A stretch of 64,000 nt of DNA from Actinokineospora inagensis DSM 44258 (GTDB lineage: Bacteria; Actinomycetota; Actinomycetes; Mycobacteriales; Pseudonocardiaceae), in contig NZ_KI519516.1 in the NCBI RefSeq assembly GCF_000482865.1, forward strand, positions 19,755-83,754, written 5' to 3'. Position numbers and translations under genes: made by a program. Positions within the stretch are counted from its first letter, which is position 1, and each line of letters opens with the position of its first letter. The notes beneath the pieces were generated by a model. The model was not told where the DNA came from, searched no databases, and was given only the letters and a program-made list of their open reading frames with translations. Of the stretch, positions 42,363 through 50,815 are shown in pieces.

Positions 42363-43838
42363 ATGGGGGGAACCGACACCGCTTGGGGCTGCCGCTCGCG
42401 GCCGCCCACCATTGTCATGGGGCCGCCGCCGCGCCGGGAACCGCGGCGGCCCGAGCCCAGACCGGACCGGGAGCCCGAGCCGGGCGGACCGCCGCCGTCC
42501 GAGCCGGGGCACCGGCTCGACCCGCCGACCACGGCGGTCCTGGTCGCCATCGACCTCGCGGGGCTGCTCGGCATCGTGTGCGCGATCCACCACTCCCCCG
42601 GCGCGTCCGTCACCGACTGGGTCTTGTTCGCCATGTTGACCGCGTGCGCGCTCGCCTACACCGAGCTGACGGCGGCGGGCGCGGAGCGGCGACGGCGGGC
42701 CCGGGAACGGCACGGCTCGGTCGGGATGGTCGACCAGGCGTCCATCTGGTTCTTCGGCGCCGCGTTGTTGTTACCGCCGATGCTCGCCGCGTTGGTGGTG
42801 GTTGTAGTGCGGATTCGCGGGGCGCACTTGATCCGGCGGCCCGCGGCGCTGTGGATAGCGAACATGTCGGCGGTGTTGCTGTCCGTCGCGGGCGTTAGCG
42901 TCGTCCGAGCGGTGATTGCGGACGACGCCTGGCCGCGCGATTTCGCCTCTTACGCCTCCGAGCACGGATTACGGGTAATGGCGTTGCTGGCGATATCCGC
43001 CGTTGTCTACTTTGTCTTGGAAGCCGCGCTGGTGGGTGTTTACCGCGGTGTCCGGTCGAACCAGTGGACGCTGCGCGAGACGTTGGGCAGCCGCGAGGAC
43101 AACCTGTTCCTCGCGCACACGTTGCTCGTCGGGCTGGGCGCCGTGGTGGCGGGCGCGATCATGCCGGTCGCGCTGATCGGTGTGCTGGCCGTCGCGGTCA
43201 TGGAGACGCGGACGCTGGGCAGGCTCGCCGCGCGGACCGCCGACCGCGACCGGTTGCGCATCGACGCCACGACCGACCTGTTGACCGGACTGCGCAACCG
43301 GCGCGGGTTCGAGCCGACGGCCACGGCGGCGTTGGCGCTCGACCAGGCAGCCTGCAGGCCGACCGCGGTCCTCATGCTCGACCTCGACCACTTCAAGCAG
43401 TGGAACGAACGCCTCAGCCACTTCGGTGGCGACCAGGTGCTGCGCGCGGTGGCCGACGTGCTGCGCGGACAAACCCGTGCGGGTGACCTCACGGCGCGTT
43501 GGGGCGGCGAGGAGTTGGCCGTCGTGCTACCGGACACCACGCTGTTCGAGGCGAACGCGATAGCCGAGCGGATCCGGGCGGCGGTAGAGGCTTTGGACAC
43601 CTGGATCGTGCCCGCGACGGGTGGGCCGCGGCTGCGGCTGGGCGCGGACATGCCGCCGTGCACCGTGTCCATCGGCGTGGCGTGCGCGCCTGAGCACGGT
43701 ACGACCCTCACCTACCTGCAGGAACTGGCGGACCGCGCGCTGGGCACGGCGAAACGCAACGGCCGCAACCAGGTCGTGCTGCTCGGGCACGCCGTGCCGG
43801 GGCTGCCGACGCAACCCGGGCCGGAGGCCCGGTCGTAG
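42363..43838 (+). CDS. Membrane diguanylate cyclase (GGDEF)
   Basis: This 491-residue protein has a Pro/Arg-rich cytoplasmic head (about 1-55) and a membrane region of about six hydrophobic segments (about 58-285). A C-terminal GGDEF domain follows, including ATTDLLTGLRNRRGFEP, MLDLDHFKQWNE and the active-site loop GGEEL near residue 381. An I-site RAGD lies five residues before the loop, so product inhibition by c-di-GMP is likely. No EAL domain is present. ATG 42363 is chosen because GGGGAGG lies about ten bases upstream; GTG and ATG codons further up are in frame but lack one. Confidence 0.9.
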   Translation: MGGTDTAWGCRSRPPTIVMGPPPRREPRRPEPRPDREPEPGGPPPSEPGHRLDPPTTAVLVAIDLAGLLGIVCAIHHSPGASVTDWVLFAMLTACALAYTELTAAGAERRRRARERHGSVGMVDQASIWFFGAALLLPPMLAALVVVVVRIRGAHLIRRPAALWIANMSAVLLSVAGVSVVRAVIADDAWPRDFASYASEHGLRVMALLAISAVVYFVLEAALVGVYRGVRSNQWTLRETLGSREDNLFLAHTLLVGLGAVVAGAIMPVALIGVLAVAVMETRTLGRLAARTADRDRLRIDATTDLLTGLRNRRGFEPTATAALALDQAACRPTAVLMLDLDHFKQWNERLSHFGGDQVLRAVADVLRGQTRAGDLTARWGGEELAVVLPDTTLFEANAIAERIRAAVEALDTWIVPATGGPRLRLGADMPPCTVSIGVACAPEHGTTLTYLQELADRALGTAKRNGRNQVVLLGHAVPGLPTQPGPEARS

Positions 43839-44195
43839 CTCCCGGCGGAACATCCGGAATCCGCGACGGCGGCCGGCCACGATGCCCGGTTCGGGCCCAT
43901 CGACCCCAGCGGCACGGCCCGGCGATCGACCGTCCTCTTCGGACTTCAGCTCCCGCGGGCGAGTGACCTTCGTCGCATTCAGTGCTTCCGGTGCCACAGA
44001 CCGGAGCGCTCCGACGTTGACCCCGTAGACGGTGTCCAAGGTCAAGAAGCCGTGGTGAGAGGGGCTGTGCCCGACCACGGCCGGGGTAGGCGCAGCCGGG
44101 TGCGACGGCTGCCGGTGGCGGCTGCGCGCGACACGCCTGCAACAAATTCGCCGTGCCGCTGTGCACGGGGCCCATCGGCGTACTACGCTAGATGA

Positions 44196-44240
44196 AGTTC
44201 CGCGCTCCCGGTAACCCCCAGGCCGGTTGAGCGCGGAACT
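44196..44240. terminator. Bidirectional terminator-like hairpin
   Basis: A perfect 12-bp stem (AGTTCCGCGCTC and its complement) carries a second small CCGG/CCGG stem in its loop and is followed by CCTTATTTC. It lies in the 710-base gap (43839-44548) after the diguanylate cyclase, where no convincing gene is seen. Confidence 0.6.
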
Positions 44241-44293
44241 CCTTATTTCACGGGCCGCCAGTTCACCGCGGCGCGGGCACGGGAGCACCGGCC

Positions 44294-44330
44294 CCGTGTG
44301 GCGGGGCACCCCCTGGACCCCGCCACACGG
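44294..44330. terminator. Second GC-rich hairpin in the same gap
   Basis: A perfect 13-bp stem (CCGTGTGGCGGGG and its complement) has an 11-base loop. With the hairpin 54 bases upstream it probably insulates the XRE cassette from read-through. Confidence 0.55.
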
Positions 44331-44406
44331 AACACCCCCACACACAGTGGCTCGGTGGGTGGCCGAACGTCGACCAGGAACCAGCGTGGTTGGTGCCTCT
44401 AACTCA

Positions 44407-44478
44407 GGGTTAACCCTTGCGGGTCATCGTAGCCGGCACTGTGGGCGGATTGTCAACTGACAGTTACCCTGCGACACT
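44407..44478 (+). promoter_or_regulatory. Candidate promoter and palindromes of the XRE cassette
   Basis: TTGTCA (44450-44455), a 17-base spacer and GACACT form a plausible -35/-10 pair. TGTCA-AC-TGACA (44451-44462), overlapping the -35, and GGGTTAACCC (44407-44416) are perfect inverted repeats and could be regulator sites, possibly for autoregulation by the XRE protein. A 64-70 base leader would follow. Confidence 0.45.
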
Positions 44479-44548
44479 GAACAGGGTGGCATTGGCCATC
44501 GATGTGACTCCATGGGATTCCAGTGCACTCCACTGTCGGGGGGATGGC

Positions 44549-44986
44549 ATGTCCAGCGGCGCCAGCACGCCGTTGACCGCGCGGTTGGACCGGCTGTTCC
44601 GGCTGAGCAGGCCGCAGGGCAGGCAGTGGTCCAACGCCGAGGTCGCCGCCGAGATCAAGAGGGCCGATCCGGAGCTGCGGGTCAGCGGGGCGTACCTGTC
44701 GATGCTGCGCACCGGTCGGCGCACCAGCCCGTCGATGGACCTGCTGCAGGCGTTGGCCCGGTTCTTCGGGGTGAACCCGAGCTACTTCTTCGACGACGAG
44801 GACGGCCAGGGCGAACGGGTCCGCGAGCAGCTCGAGCAGTTGGCCATGCTGCGCGACCGCGGCGTCGTCGGCATCGCCCAGCGCGCGATGGGCCTGCCGC
44901 GGTCGAACCTGGATCTCATCGCCGCGCTGCTCGACCAGGCACGCAGGCAGCGCGGCCTGCCCCCGGTCACCGACGACGAGGGCTGA
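44549..44986 (+). CDS. EspR-like XRE-family regulator
   Basis: This 145-residue protein has an N-terminal helix-turn-helix (about 10-75) with LTARLDRLFRLSRPQGRQWSNAEVAAEI, VSGAYLSMLRTGRRTSPS and LLQALARFFGVNPSYFFDD. A helical C-terminal half contains RDRGVVGIAQRAMGLP. Both halves resemble the mycobacterial EspR regulator, which dimerises through its C terminus. ATG 44549 is preferred because a G-rich ribosome site lies just before it. The ImmA/IrrE gene follows after 5 bases. By analogy with phage ImmR/ImmA pairs the peptidase may cleave this regulator. Confidence 0.85.
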   Translation: MSSGASTPLTARLDRLFRLSRPQGRQWSNAEVAAEIKRADPELRVSGAYLSMLRTGRRTSPSMDLLQALARFFGVNPSYFFDDEDGQGERVREQLEQLAMLRDRGVVGIAQRAMGLPRSNLDLIAALLDQARRQRGLPPVTDDEG

Positions 44987-44991
44987 ACCCG

Positions 44992-45501
44992 GTGTCGCGG
45001 CGGGACCTGCGCGCGGTGCGGCGGGAGTGCGCCGCCACCCTCGCCGCGCTGGACCTGCCCGCCCGGATGGACCTCGCGGCGCTGTGCGAGCACCTGGCGG
45101 CGGCGCGCGGGCGGCCGCTGCACGTGGTCCCGGTGGCGATGGGCGCCTCGCAGCCGTGCGGGCTGTGGGTGGCCACCCGGGACGCGGACTGGATCTTCTA
45201 CGACGAGGCGACCACCCGAGCGCACCGGGAGCACATCATCCTGCACGAGATCGGGCACATGATCTGCTGCCACCGCGGCGGCGGGCAGTTGGACGCGGAC
45301 ACCGCGACCGCGTTCTTCCCGGACATCGACCCGCGGCTGGTCCGGGACATGCTGGCCCGCACGGGCTACAGCGACGAGCAGGAGCAACAGGCCGAGGTGA
45401 TGGCGTACCTGCTGGCGCGCAGGCTGCGCGACCACGGCACCCGGCACGGCGACGAGGTGGCCGCCCGGATAGCCGACTCGCTCGACCACTCGGCGACGTG
45501 A
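44992..45501 (+). CDS. ImmA/IrrE-type metallopeptidase
   Basis: This 169-residue protein has the zinc-binding motif HEIGH at residues 85-89, with a helix containing EQEQQAEVMAYLLA near 130 that would supply the third ligand. The size and motif fit the ImmA/IrrE family, which cleaves XRE regulators or acts as a toxin-like partner. GTG 44992 gives a start 5 bases after the regulator stop. The active site looks intact. Confidence 0.85.
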   Translation: MSRRDLRAVRRECAATLAALDLPARMDLAALCEHLAAARGRPLHVVPVAMGASQPCGLWVATRDADWIFYDEATTRAHREHIILHEIGHMICCHRGGGQLDADTATAFFPDIDPRLVRDMLARTGYSDEQEQQAEVMAYLLARRLRDHGTRHGDEVAARIADSLDHSAT

Positions 45502-45511
45502 GCGTCCTCGG

Positions 45512-46600
45512 GTGAACGGACTGCTCTACCCGCTGTGCGCCGGGATCGCGTGGGTCAGCTTGCTGTTCAAGCTCCCCGCCCTGCTGCGCCGAACCGGTGG
45601 CCCGGCGGCGGTCGCGGTCGGCTTCTTCTACCTGTTCATGGGCGTCACTTTCACCATCAGTGACCCGAGGGTGTGGGCCGCCCTTGATCGGGTGACGGGG
45701 GTGTCGAACCTGTCCCTGTTGCTGTCGCAGGGCAGCGTGATCGGCGTGGCGGCGAGCCAACTCGCGGCGCTGACCTTCTGGGCGCGCGACCCGGACCAGG
45801 CCCATCCGGTGGTGCGGCGGCAGATCTGGGGTTTCGCCGCCGTGTTCCTGGCGATGGCCGCCTTGTTCACCGCCGCCGACCTCACCGAGGAAGACACGAC
45901 CACGGCGGCGGTCCGCTTCTCCGGCCAGGGCCTCTACTCGGTTTACCTGATGCTCTACGTAACCGCGTTCGCCGTGACCGAGTACCTGATCGTGGTTCGC
46001 TGCCTGCGGTATGCCCGCGCCGTGGACGGGCGTTGGCTCCCTCGGGGCCTGCGCTTGGCGGCCATCGGCGCCGGTGGTGGACTCGCTTACGTCGTCGCTC
46101 GTTATGCCGACGTGCTGGCGGGTCCGTTGGGGGTCGATCCGCAGCGCTGGGAGTTGGTGGCCAGGCTGGGTGCGGGTCTCGGCGGCATCTGCACGCTCAT
46201 CGGCTGGAGCCTTCCCGGGTGGGGGCCGCAGCTCGGGGCCCTCCGGGGGCGTTGGCGTGACTATCGTTCGTACCAGGCGCTGTACCCGTTGTGGGTGGCG
46301 GTCACGCGGGCGAATCCGGAGCTCGCGCTGGATCCGGGCGCTGGGCGTCGGGCGGTTCGGGACCTGAACTTCCGGCTGCATCGACGGGTTATCGAGATCC
46401 AGGACGGGCTGCGCTGGCTCCGGCCGGCATTTCCGTCCCCAGACGAGACTGGCAGGCGCGCTGCTGTCGCCATCGCTGCCGCGCTGCGCTCGCCCGGGGG
46501 GACGATGTCTGTCTGGAATCCGGACGAAGAAACCGACACCGCCTGGTTGGTCCGCGTCGCCCAGGCGTTTGACGCACTCCCGAAAGGCACGGCACCGTGA
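45512..46600 (+). CDS. MAB_1171c/DUF6545 membrane protein
   Basis: This 362-residue protein has seven predicted transmembrane segments in the first ~230 residues. A cytoplasmic domain follows with the DUF6545 signature ([50 protein letters not shown]). The family regularly accompanies XRE and ImmA/IrrE genes in actinobacteria; its biochemical role is unknown. GTG 45512 follows the peptidase gene by 10 bases, and the stop overlaps the P450 start (GTGA). Confidence 0.85.
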   Translation: MNGLLYPLCAGIAWVSLLFKLPALLRRTGGPAAVAVGFFYLFMGVTFTISDPRVWAALDRVTGVSNLSLLLSQGSVIGVAASQLAALTFWARDPDQAHPVVRRQIWGFAAVFLAMAALFTAADLTEEDTTTAAVRFSGQGLYSVYLMLYVTAFAVTEYLIVVRCLRYARAVDGRWLPRGLRLAAIGAGGGLAYVVARYADVLAGPLGVDPQRWELVARLGAGLGGICTLIGWSLPGWGPQLGALRGRWRDYRSYQALYPLWVAVTRANPELALDPGAGRRAVRDLNFRLHRRVIEIQDGLRWLRPAFPSPDETGRRAAVAIAAALRSPGGTMSVWNPDEETDTAWLVRVAQAFDALPKGTAP

Positions 46601-47736
46601 ACGAACCGTTCGGACCCGACTTCTACGCGGACCCGTATCCGACGTACGCACGGCTGCGGGCTGATGGCGGCGTTCATCGGATGTCCACACCGGACGGTTC
46701 GTTGGCGTGGCTCGTTACCCGCTACGACGATGTTCGTGCTGGTCTTGCCGACCCTGCGCTGTCGTTGAACCGTGCGAATGCTGGTGAGGGGTATCGGGGT
46801 TTCGCCCTACCTCCTGCGTTGGACGCCAATCTGCTCAACCTCGACCCGCCTGATCACACTCGGCTCCGTACTCTCATCGCCCGCGAGTTCACACCCCGGC
46901 GGGTTGAGTCGATGATCCCAGCCATCACCGCTGCTTGCGCTGAGACGCTGGCTGCGCTGCCCTCGGGTGAACCTGTCGACCTGATCGCGGAGTTCGCTGC
47001 TCCGCTTCCGCTGCGGGTTATCGGTGATCTTCTCGGCGTTCCGCCTGCTGATCGTGCGCGGTTTCGCGGGTGGACCAGTACTCTGCTGACGCCACAAGCG
47101 CCGTCGGCGGCCCGCGACGCGGTCATCAACATGCACCGGTTCCTGGTCGAGTTGGTCGCCGCGAAACGTGCGGAGCCGGGGGATGATCTGCTGTCCGGTT
47201 TGGTCGCCCTGGAAGACGCCCTCAGCTCGGATGAACTGGTTTCCATGGCGTTTCTGGCGTTGTGGGCGGGGTATGAGAATCTGGTCAACCTGATCGGGAA
47301 CGGGGTGCGGGCGCTGTTGAGTGTGCCGGATCAGGTCGCCGGGATGGACTTGGCGGTGGCGGTGGAGGAACTGACTCGGTTTGACCAACCCCTGCAGTGG
47401 GCGATTCGGCGGTTTCCGGTTCGGGATGTGGTCATTGGCGGGGTGGAGATTCCGGCTGGGGATACGGTGTTGTTGGGGATCGCTGCGGCGAATCATGATT
47501 CGTCGGTTTTCGGGGATACGGGGTTGGATCTTCGGCGGAGGGTGAATCCGCATGTGAGTTATGGGTATGGGATTCATCGGAGTTTTGGGTCGCGGTTGAG
47601 TCAGGTGGAGGCTGGGGTGGCGTTTGGGGGGTTGCTGGATCGGGGGGTTCGGTTGGCGGTGGAGATGGGGGCGTTGCGGTGGGTGCCGTCGTTTCGGAAT
47701 CGGGGGTTGGTGGAGTTGCCGGTGATTTTGGGGTGA
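46597..47736 (+). CDS. Cytochrome P450 homologue lacking the heme-ligand Cys
   Basis: This 379-residue protein is of clear P450 fold: [22 protein letters not shown], helix-K EELTR, and the meander plus heme loop [18 protein letters not shown]. In the heme loop (consensus FGxGxHxCxG) the Cys is Ser329 (codon AGT). In the I-helix the usual AG-x-(D/E)-T becomes AGYEN (residues 224-228), so the conserved Thr is Asn. Length and reading frame are normal, so decay is not obvious. A functional heme-thiolate enzyme is unlikely; a pseudoenzyme or binding protein is more probable. It overlaps the DUF6545 gene and closes the cassette. Its 3' half is lower in GC and rich in G-T codons. Confidence 0.88.
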   Translation: MNEPFGPDFYADPYPTYARLRADGGVHRMSTPDGSLAWLVTRYDDVRAGLADPALSLNRANAGEGYRGFALPPALDANLLNLDPPDHTRLRTLIAREFTPRRVESMIPAITAACAETLAALPSGEPVDLIAEFAAPLPLRVIGDLLGVPPADRARFRGWTSTLLTPQAPSAARDAVINMHRFLVELVAAKRAEPGDDLLSGLVALEDALSSDELVSMAFLALWAGYENLVNLIGNGVRALLSVPDQVAGMDLAVAVEELTRFDQPLQWAIRRFPVRDVVIGGVEIPAGDTVLLGIAAANHDSSVFGDTGLDLRRRVNPHVSYGYGIHRSFGSRLSQVEAGVAFGGLLDRGVRLAVEMGALRWVPSFRNRGLVELPVILG

Positions 47737-47743
47737 AGGGGCT

Positions 47744-47990
47744 CTGGGCCTCGGCTTCGCCTCGGGGGTCGGCCTGGTCGCCTTCGGCGACGCCGGCGCT
47801 TGGGCGCCAGATGAAAGCTGGGGTGCCCGTTGTGGTGAAGTTGTTTTGTTTGGGGCCCCTAGCGGCAGCCTGGGTAAGGCTAAAAGGCGGGGCCACTGAA
47901 AAGCGTGGCCTTACCCGCCAGCCGGCTTAGGCCACCGCTCCCCCCAAACAAAACAACTTCACCACAACGGGCGGTTGGGATCGGCGGGTT
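47744..47990 (+). repeat. Intergenic structured repeat element, copy 2
   Basis: This is a complete copy of the repeat at position 1. It holds a perfect 30-base inverted repeat with arms at 47826-47855 and 47942-47971, 86 bases apart. Between them is an inner hairpin of GGGTAAGGC (47872-47880) with GCCTTACCC (47908-47916). A GC-rich outer stem region around GGTCGCCTTCGGCGACGCC precedes the left arm. It starts a few bases after the P450 stop codon. It could fold as a large RNA hairpin or act as a terminator or mobile intergenic element. Confidence 0.8.
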
Positions 47991-48200
47991 TCGAGGCGCG
48001 CGGGGCCAGTGTGGGACTTCGCTGATATGGGGCGGGTTTCGAGGCGCGTGGGGTGGGCTGGCGGCCTTTGTTGATATGGGGTGGGTTTTGAGGCGCGCGG
48101 GGCGAGAGTGGCGTTTCGTCGATGGGGTGTCGGCTTCGGGGAGTGAGGTGTGGGCTGGTGGCCTTTATTGATATGGGGCGGGTTTCCGGGGGCAGGGTGC
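47978..48200. repeat. Degenerate tandem repeats following copy 2
   Basis: Several units of about 45-60 bases follow the element. Each contains GGCGGGTTTCGAGGCGCG or a close variant, then a TTCG(C/T)TGATATGGGG-like junction. The same units follow copy 3 (58000-58165). No gene is seen in the 495 bases between the P450 stop and the Lrp-type gene. Confidence 0.7.
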
Positions 48201-48231
48201 GGTGTGGCGCTTTATCGGTGTGCAGGTGGGG

Positions 48232-49134
48232 TTAAGGGCGGTGACCGGCGCGTTTGAGGGCGGTGGTGATGAGGGTGACTTCGGCGGAGGGGATGTCGGT
48301 GAGGGAGGTGACGAAGTGGTAGAGCTCGGGCATGTCTTTGCAGAATACGGCGGCCATGAGGTTGGTGGGGCCGGTGGTGGCCAGGACGCCGTGGACCTGG
48401 GGGGTGGCGGCGAGTCTGGCGCCGACGGCGGGCAACTGTCCTGGTGGGACGGTCATCCAGATGTTGGCGTCGACGGTCAGGCCGAAGGTGCGGGGGGTGG
48501 TGATCACGCAGGTGCGGAGGTAGCCGGCGGCGGCGAGGCGGTCGAGGCGGCGGCGGAGGGTGGATTCGGGGGTTTTCAGAGTTGCCGCCAGGGTGGGGGT
48601 GGGGAGGCGGGCGTTGGTTGTCAGTTCGGTTATCAGGTGGTGGTCGAGGGGGTCGAGGGATAGCGGGGTTACGGATACGTCGGGGGTGAGGGCATCCGTT
48701 TCCGCCTTGGTGAGGAGGCCGGTTCGCCAGTCGGCGGCGTCGGAGAAGACGTGGAGGACTGCGAGGGATTGGAGGGTGGTGATGGCTTGGGTGGTGGGCA
48801 GGCGTGGGACTGGGCCGACGGTGACGGCGATGATTTCCTCGGCGCCCGCCACGATGTCGATGAACAGGACTTCGGGGTGGCGGGACAGGGAGTCGGCGAT
48901 CACCTCGACGCGGCCGCGCAGGACGCGGAGGCGGAGCATGGTGACCTGGGGTAGGCCCAGGCGGGGGTTGGGGACGCGGACCACGCGGAGAACTGCCGAC
49001 AGGCGGGTCAGGCTTCGGGTGACGGTGCGGGGAGAGATGTCCAGGACCTCGGCGATCCGGGTGGGGCCCGCGCGGCCGTCGACCTGGAGGGCGGAGGCGA
49101 TGCGTTGGTCCAGTTCTGACAACTCCGGGGGCAT
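48232..49134 (-). CDS. Lrp/AsnC-family regulator with two HTH-ligand units
   Basis: This 300-residue protein is about twice the usual Lrp length. The N-terminal HTH is LDQRIASALQVDGRAGPTRIAEVLDISPRTVTRSL. A first RAM-like region (LRGRVEVIADSLSRHPEVLFIDIVAG) follows, then a second HTH (LDHHLITELTTNARLPTPTLAATL), then a second RAM-like region (HGVLATTGPTNLMAAVF). The duplicated plan is common in actinobacteria. ATG 49134 starts the first HTH. It is divergent from the inositol-monophosphatase-like gene, with 72 bases between them, and may control it. Confidence 0.88.
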   Translation of the reverse strand: MPPELSELDQRIASALQVDGRAGPTRIAEVLDISPRTVTRSLTRLSAVLRVVRVPNPRLGLPQVTMLRLRVLRGRVEVIADSLSRHPEVLFIDIVAGAEEIIAVTVGPVPRLPTTQAITTLQSLAVLHVFSDAADWRTGLLTKAETDALTPDVSVTPLSLDPLDHHLITELTTNARLPTPTLAATLKTPESTLRRRLDRLAAAGYLRTCVITTPRTFGLTVDANIWMTVPPGQLPAVGARLAATPQVHGVLATTGPTNLMAAVFCKDMPELYHFVTSLTDIPSAEVTLITTALKRAGHRP

Positions 49135-49206
49135 CGGGAGTCCAGTTTCGCTCAGATCGATGGATATCAGCAGCGTATCCGATCGCGGGGCGCTGATGCT
49201 GGGGAC

Positions 49207-49944
49207 ATGCTGAACACAGTGATCCAGATCGTTGAGGATGTCGCGGCGGGGATTCCGGTACGGGAGGCGCCGCCTGCGGCCACGTTGGCCGAGTTGACCG
49301 AGGAGTTCCACGCGCTCGACAAGCCGCTCGCGGAGGCGCTCCACGAGAGGTTGGGGCGGGTGGCGCCGCAGGGGTGGGTGGTGGACGCGATGGACGGGGC
49401 GGTGCAGTACCTGCAGGGTCTCCCGCAGTGGTGCGTGTCGGTGGCGCTCGTCCGGGACGGTCAGCCGGTTCTCACCGTGCTGCACTCCCCCGTCCTCGGC
49501 GAGACCTATGCCGCTGAGCGCGGGAAAGGCGCGTGGCGGGACGGCGAACCGATCCGCCCGTCGGCGAAAACCGACCTGGCGGCCGCGCTCGGAGGGACGA
49601 GCCACCCGCCCGCGAACGACCCGCAGCAGGCAGCGCACGACGCGGCGGGGCGGGCGTTGCCGGGAATGTTGAAGCGAATCGCGGCGGTGCGGAACCTGGG
49701 GCCGACGTCGTGGCAGGTGGCGGATGTGGCGGCGGGACGGATGGACGTGTTCTGGGAGTTCGGGCGCGACCCGGAGAACCTGGTGGGGCCAAGCCTGATC
49801 GCGGTCGAGGCAGGAGCCCGGCTGACCACCGCCGGGGGCGGGGCGTGGACACCGGACGCGGACAGTTTCCTCGTGGCGGCACCGGGGTTGCACGCGGCGG
49901 CTCTGGCGGCGATCTCGTCCGGGGTGGGTGACGATCACCAGTAG
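49207..49944 (+). CDS. Inositol-monophosphatase family protein
   Basis: This 245-residue protein has the metal motif VVDAMDGAVQYLQGLP (family consensus DP(L/I)DGTxNF) and a C-terminal ADVAAGRMDVFW...GPSLIAVEAGA region. The consensus Pro is Ala, and Thr of DGT is Ala in DGA. The second conserved WD pair is replaced by DPEN. The metal-ligand Asp residues remain, but activity may be altered. It is divergent from the Lrp-type regulator. GGGGAC precedes the ATG. Confidence 0.8.
   Translation: MLNTVIQIVEDVAAGIPVREAPPAATLAELTEEFHALDKPLAEALHERLGRVAPQGWVVDAMDGAVQYLQGLPQWCVSVALVRDGQPVLTVLHSPVLGETYAAERGKGAWRDGEPIRPSAKTDLAAALGGTSHPPANDPQQAAHDAAGRALPGMLKRIAAVRNLGPTSWQVADVAAGRMDVFWEFGRDPENLVGPSLIAVEAGARLTTAGGGAWTPDADSFLVAAPGLHAAALAAISSGVGDDHQ
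49878..49939 (+). repeat. 62-bp direct repeat, unit A (3' end of the phosphatase gene)
   Basis: The last codons of the phosphatase gene are repeated downstream at 50095-50156 with 60 of 62 bases identical. Unit A is coding; it ends five bases before the stop codon. Confidence 0.85.
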
Positions 49945-50094
49945 CCGAAGGCAGGACGCGCACACCCGACGTGAACCGTTCGTCATGGCAGCACCAAGGT
50001 CGCACCCAGCCGCCCCGGCGGCGAACGTGCCGGGATCGATGACGATCACCGGTGCGGGGGTGTGGCCCTCGACCCGAGCAGGTTCCTGACGCGA

Positions 50095-50156
50095 GGCACC
50101 GGGGTTGCACGCGGCGGCCCTGGCGGCGATCTCGTCCGGCGTGGGTGACGATCACC
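50095..50156 (+). repeat. 62-bp direct repeat, unit B (non-coding copy)
   Basis: This near-identical copy of 49878-49939 sits in the 383-base gap after the phosphatase gene. It lacks a start and is not part of a recognisable gene, so it looks like a partial tandem duplication whose intervening DNA has diverged. Confidence 0.85.
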
Positions 50157-50327
50157 GTTGGCGGGGTGGGCAGGCTGGTGGCAGGCGGAGCGAGCGGGGC
50201 CATTGATGGCACGGAAAAAGGTCCCGGGCCCGTCTCCGGTGTCGGGTCCGCGCACCGCCGCGAAGTCGGGGCGCGGGGGGTGGAATAGCGGGCCCGGCAC
50301 CGGACCATTCCACACAAAGGGGTCGTC

Positions 50328-50501
50328 GTGAGAAGTGTTGACAACGCGCTCGCCGAGTCCGAACCGGGATACCGGCGGCGAAAACGCGGAATGCCCGCCG
50401 CTGTCCGACTGCTGTTGCTCTCCTGTGCGATCGGCCTCGCGGTCGCGGTGGCCGCGTTGCCGTCGGCCGCCGCCCTGGCCGACCTGATCACCCGCGCTTG
50501 A
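50328..50501 (+). CDS. Small membrane protein (57 residues)
   Basis: A GTG-initiated frame encodes a basic, charged N-terminal half (RSVDNALAESEPGYRRRKRG). One hydrophobic helix follows (AVRLLLLSCAIGLAVAVAAL), then a short Ala-rich tail. A ribosome-site-like AAAGGGG lies a few bases upstream and a strong terminator 12 bases downstream. These two signals make a genuine small gene likely. No family was recognised. Confidence 0.5.
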   Translation: MRSVDNALAESEPGYRRRKRGMPAAVRLLLLSCAIGLAVAVAALPSAAALADLITRA

Positions 50502-50513
50502 CCGACTTACCAG

Positions 50514-50545
50514 AGCGCCCCCGGTCCACCTGGACCGGGGGCGCT
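50514..50545 (+). terminator. Rho-independent-type terminator
   Basis: A perfect 15-bp stem (AGCGCCCCCGGTCCA and its complement) has a two-base loop and is followed by TTTGCG. It lies 12 bases past the small membrane protein stop. The following 270 bases up to the LuxR gene show no further gene. Confidence 0.8.
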
Positions 50546-50815
50546 TTGCGTCGCCGGAACAATGCCCGGCGGGAGCGAATCCGGCTGACCATTCCCACAT
50601 CTACCGGCAATACTGTGAACGCCGACAAAGCGGCCCACATCACAGGCGCGGAGCCGGAAAGCGCAGGCGATCTTGATCTATCGCCCGGCGGAGGTGACGC
50701 CGGTCATTCAGCCGCACCGATCTACTCGCCGACAAGAAGATATCGGCCCCGGCGCGCGGTATTCGCCGGAATCAGCCGGGGCGAGGCCACGTGAGAACAG
50801 GGAGCACCACCACCG

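Noticed and set aside
43839-44345. A possible minus-strand gene opposite the gap after the diguanylate cyclase
   Set aside because: The frame has no ribosome site or recognisable motif and is crossed by a terminator hairpin.
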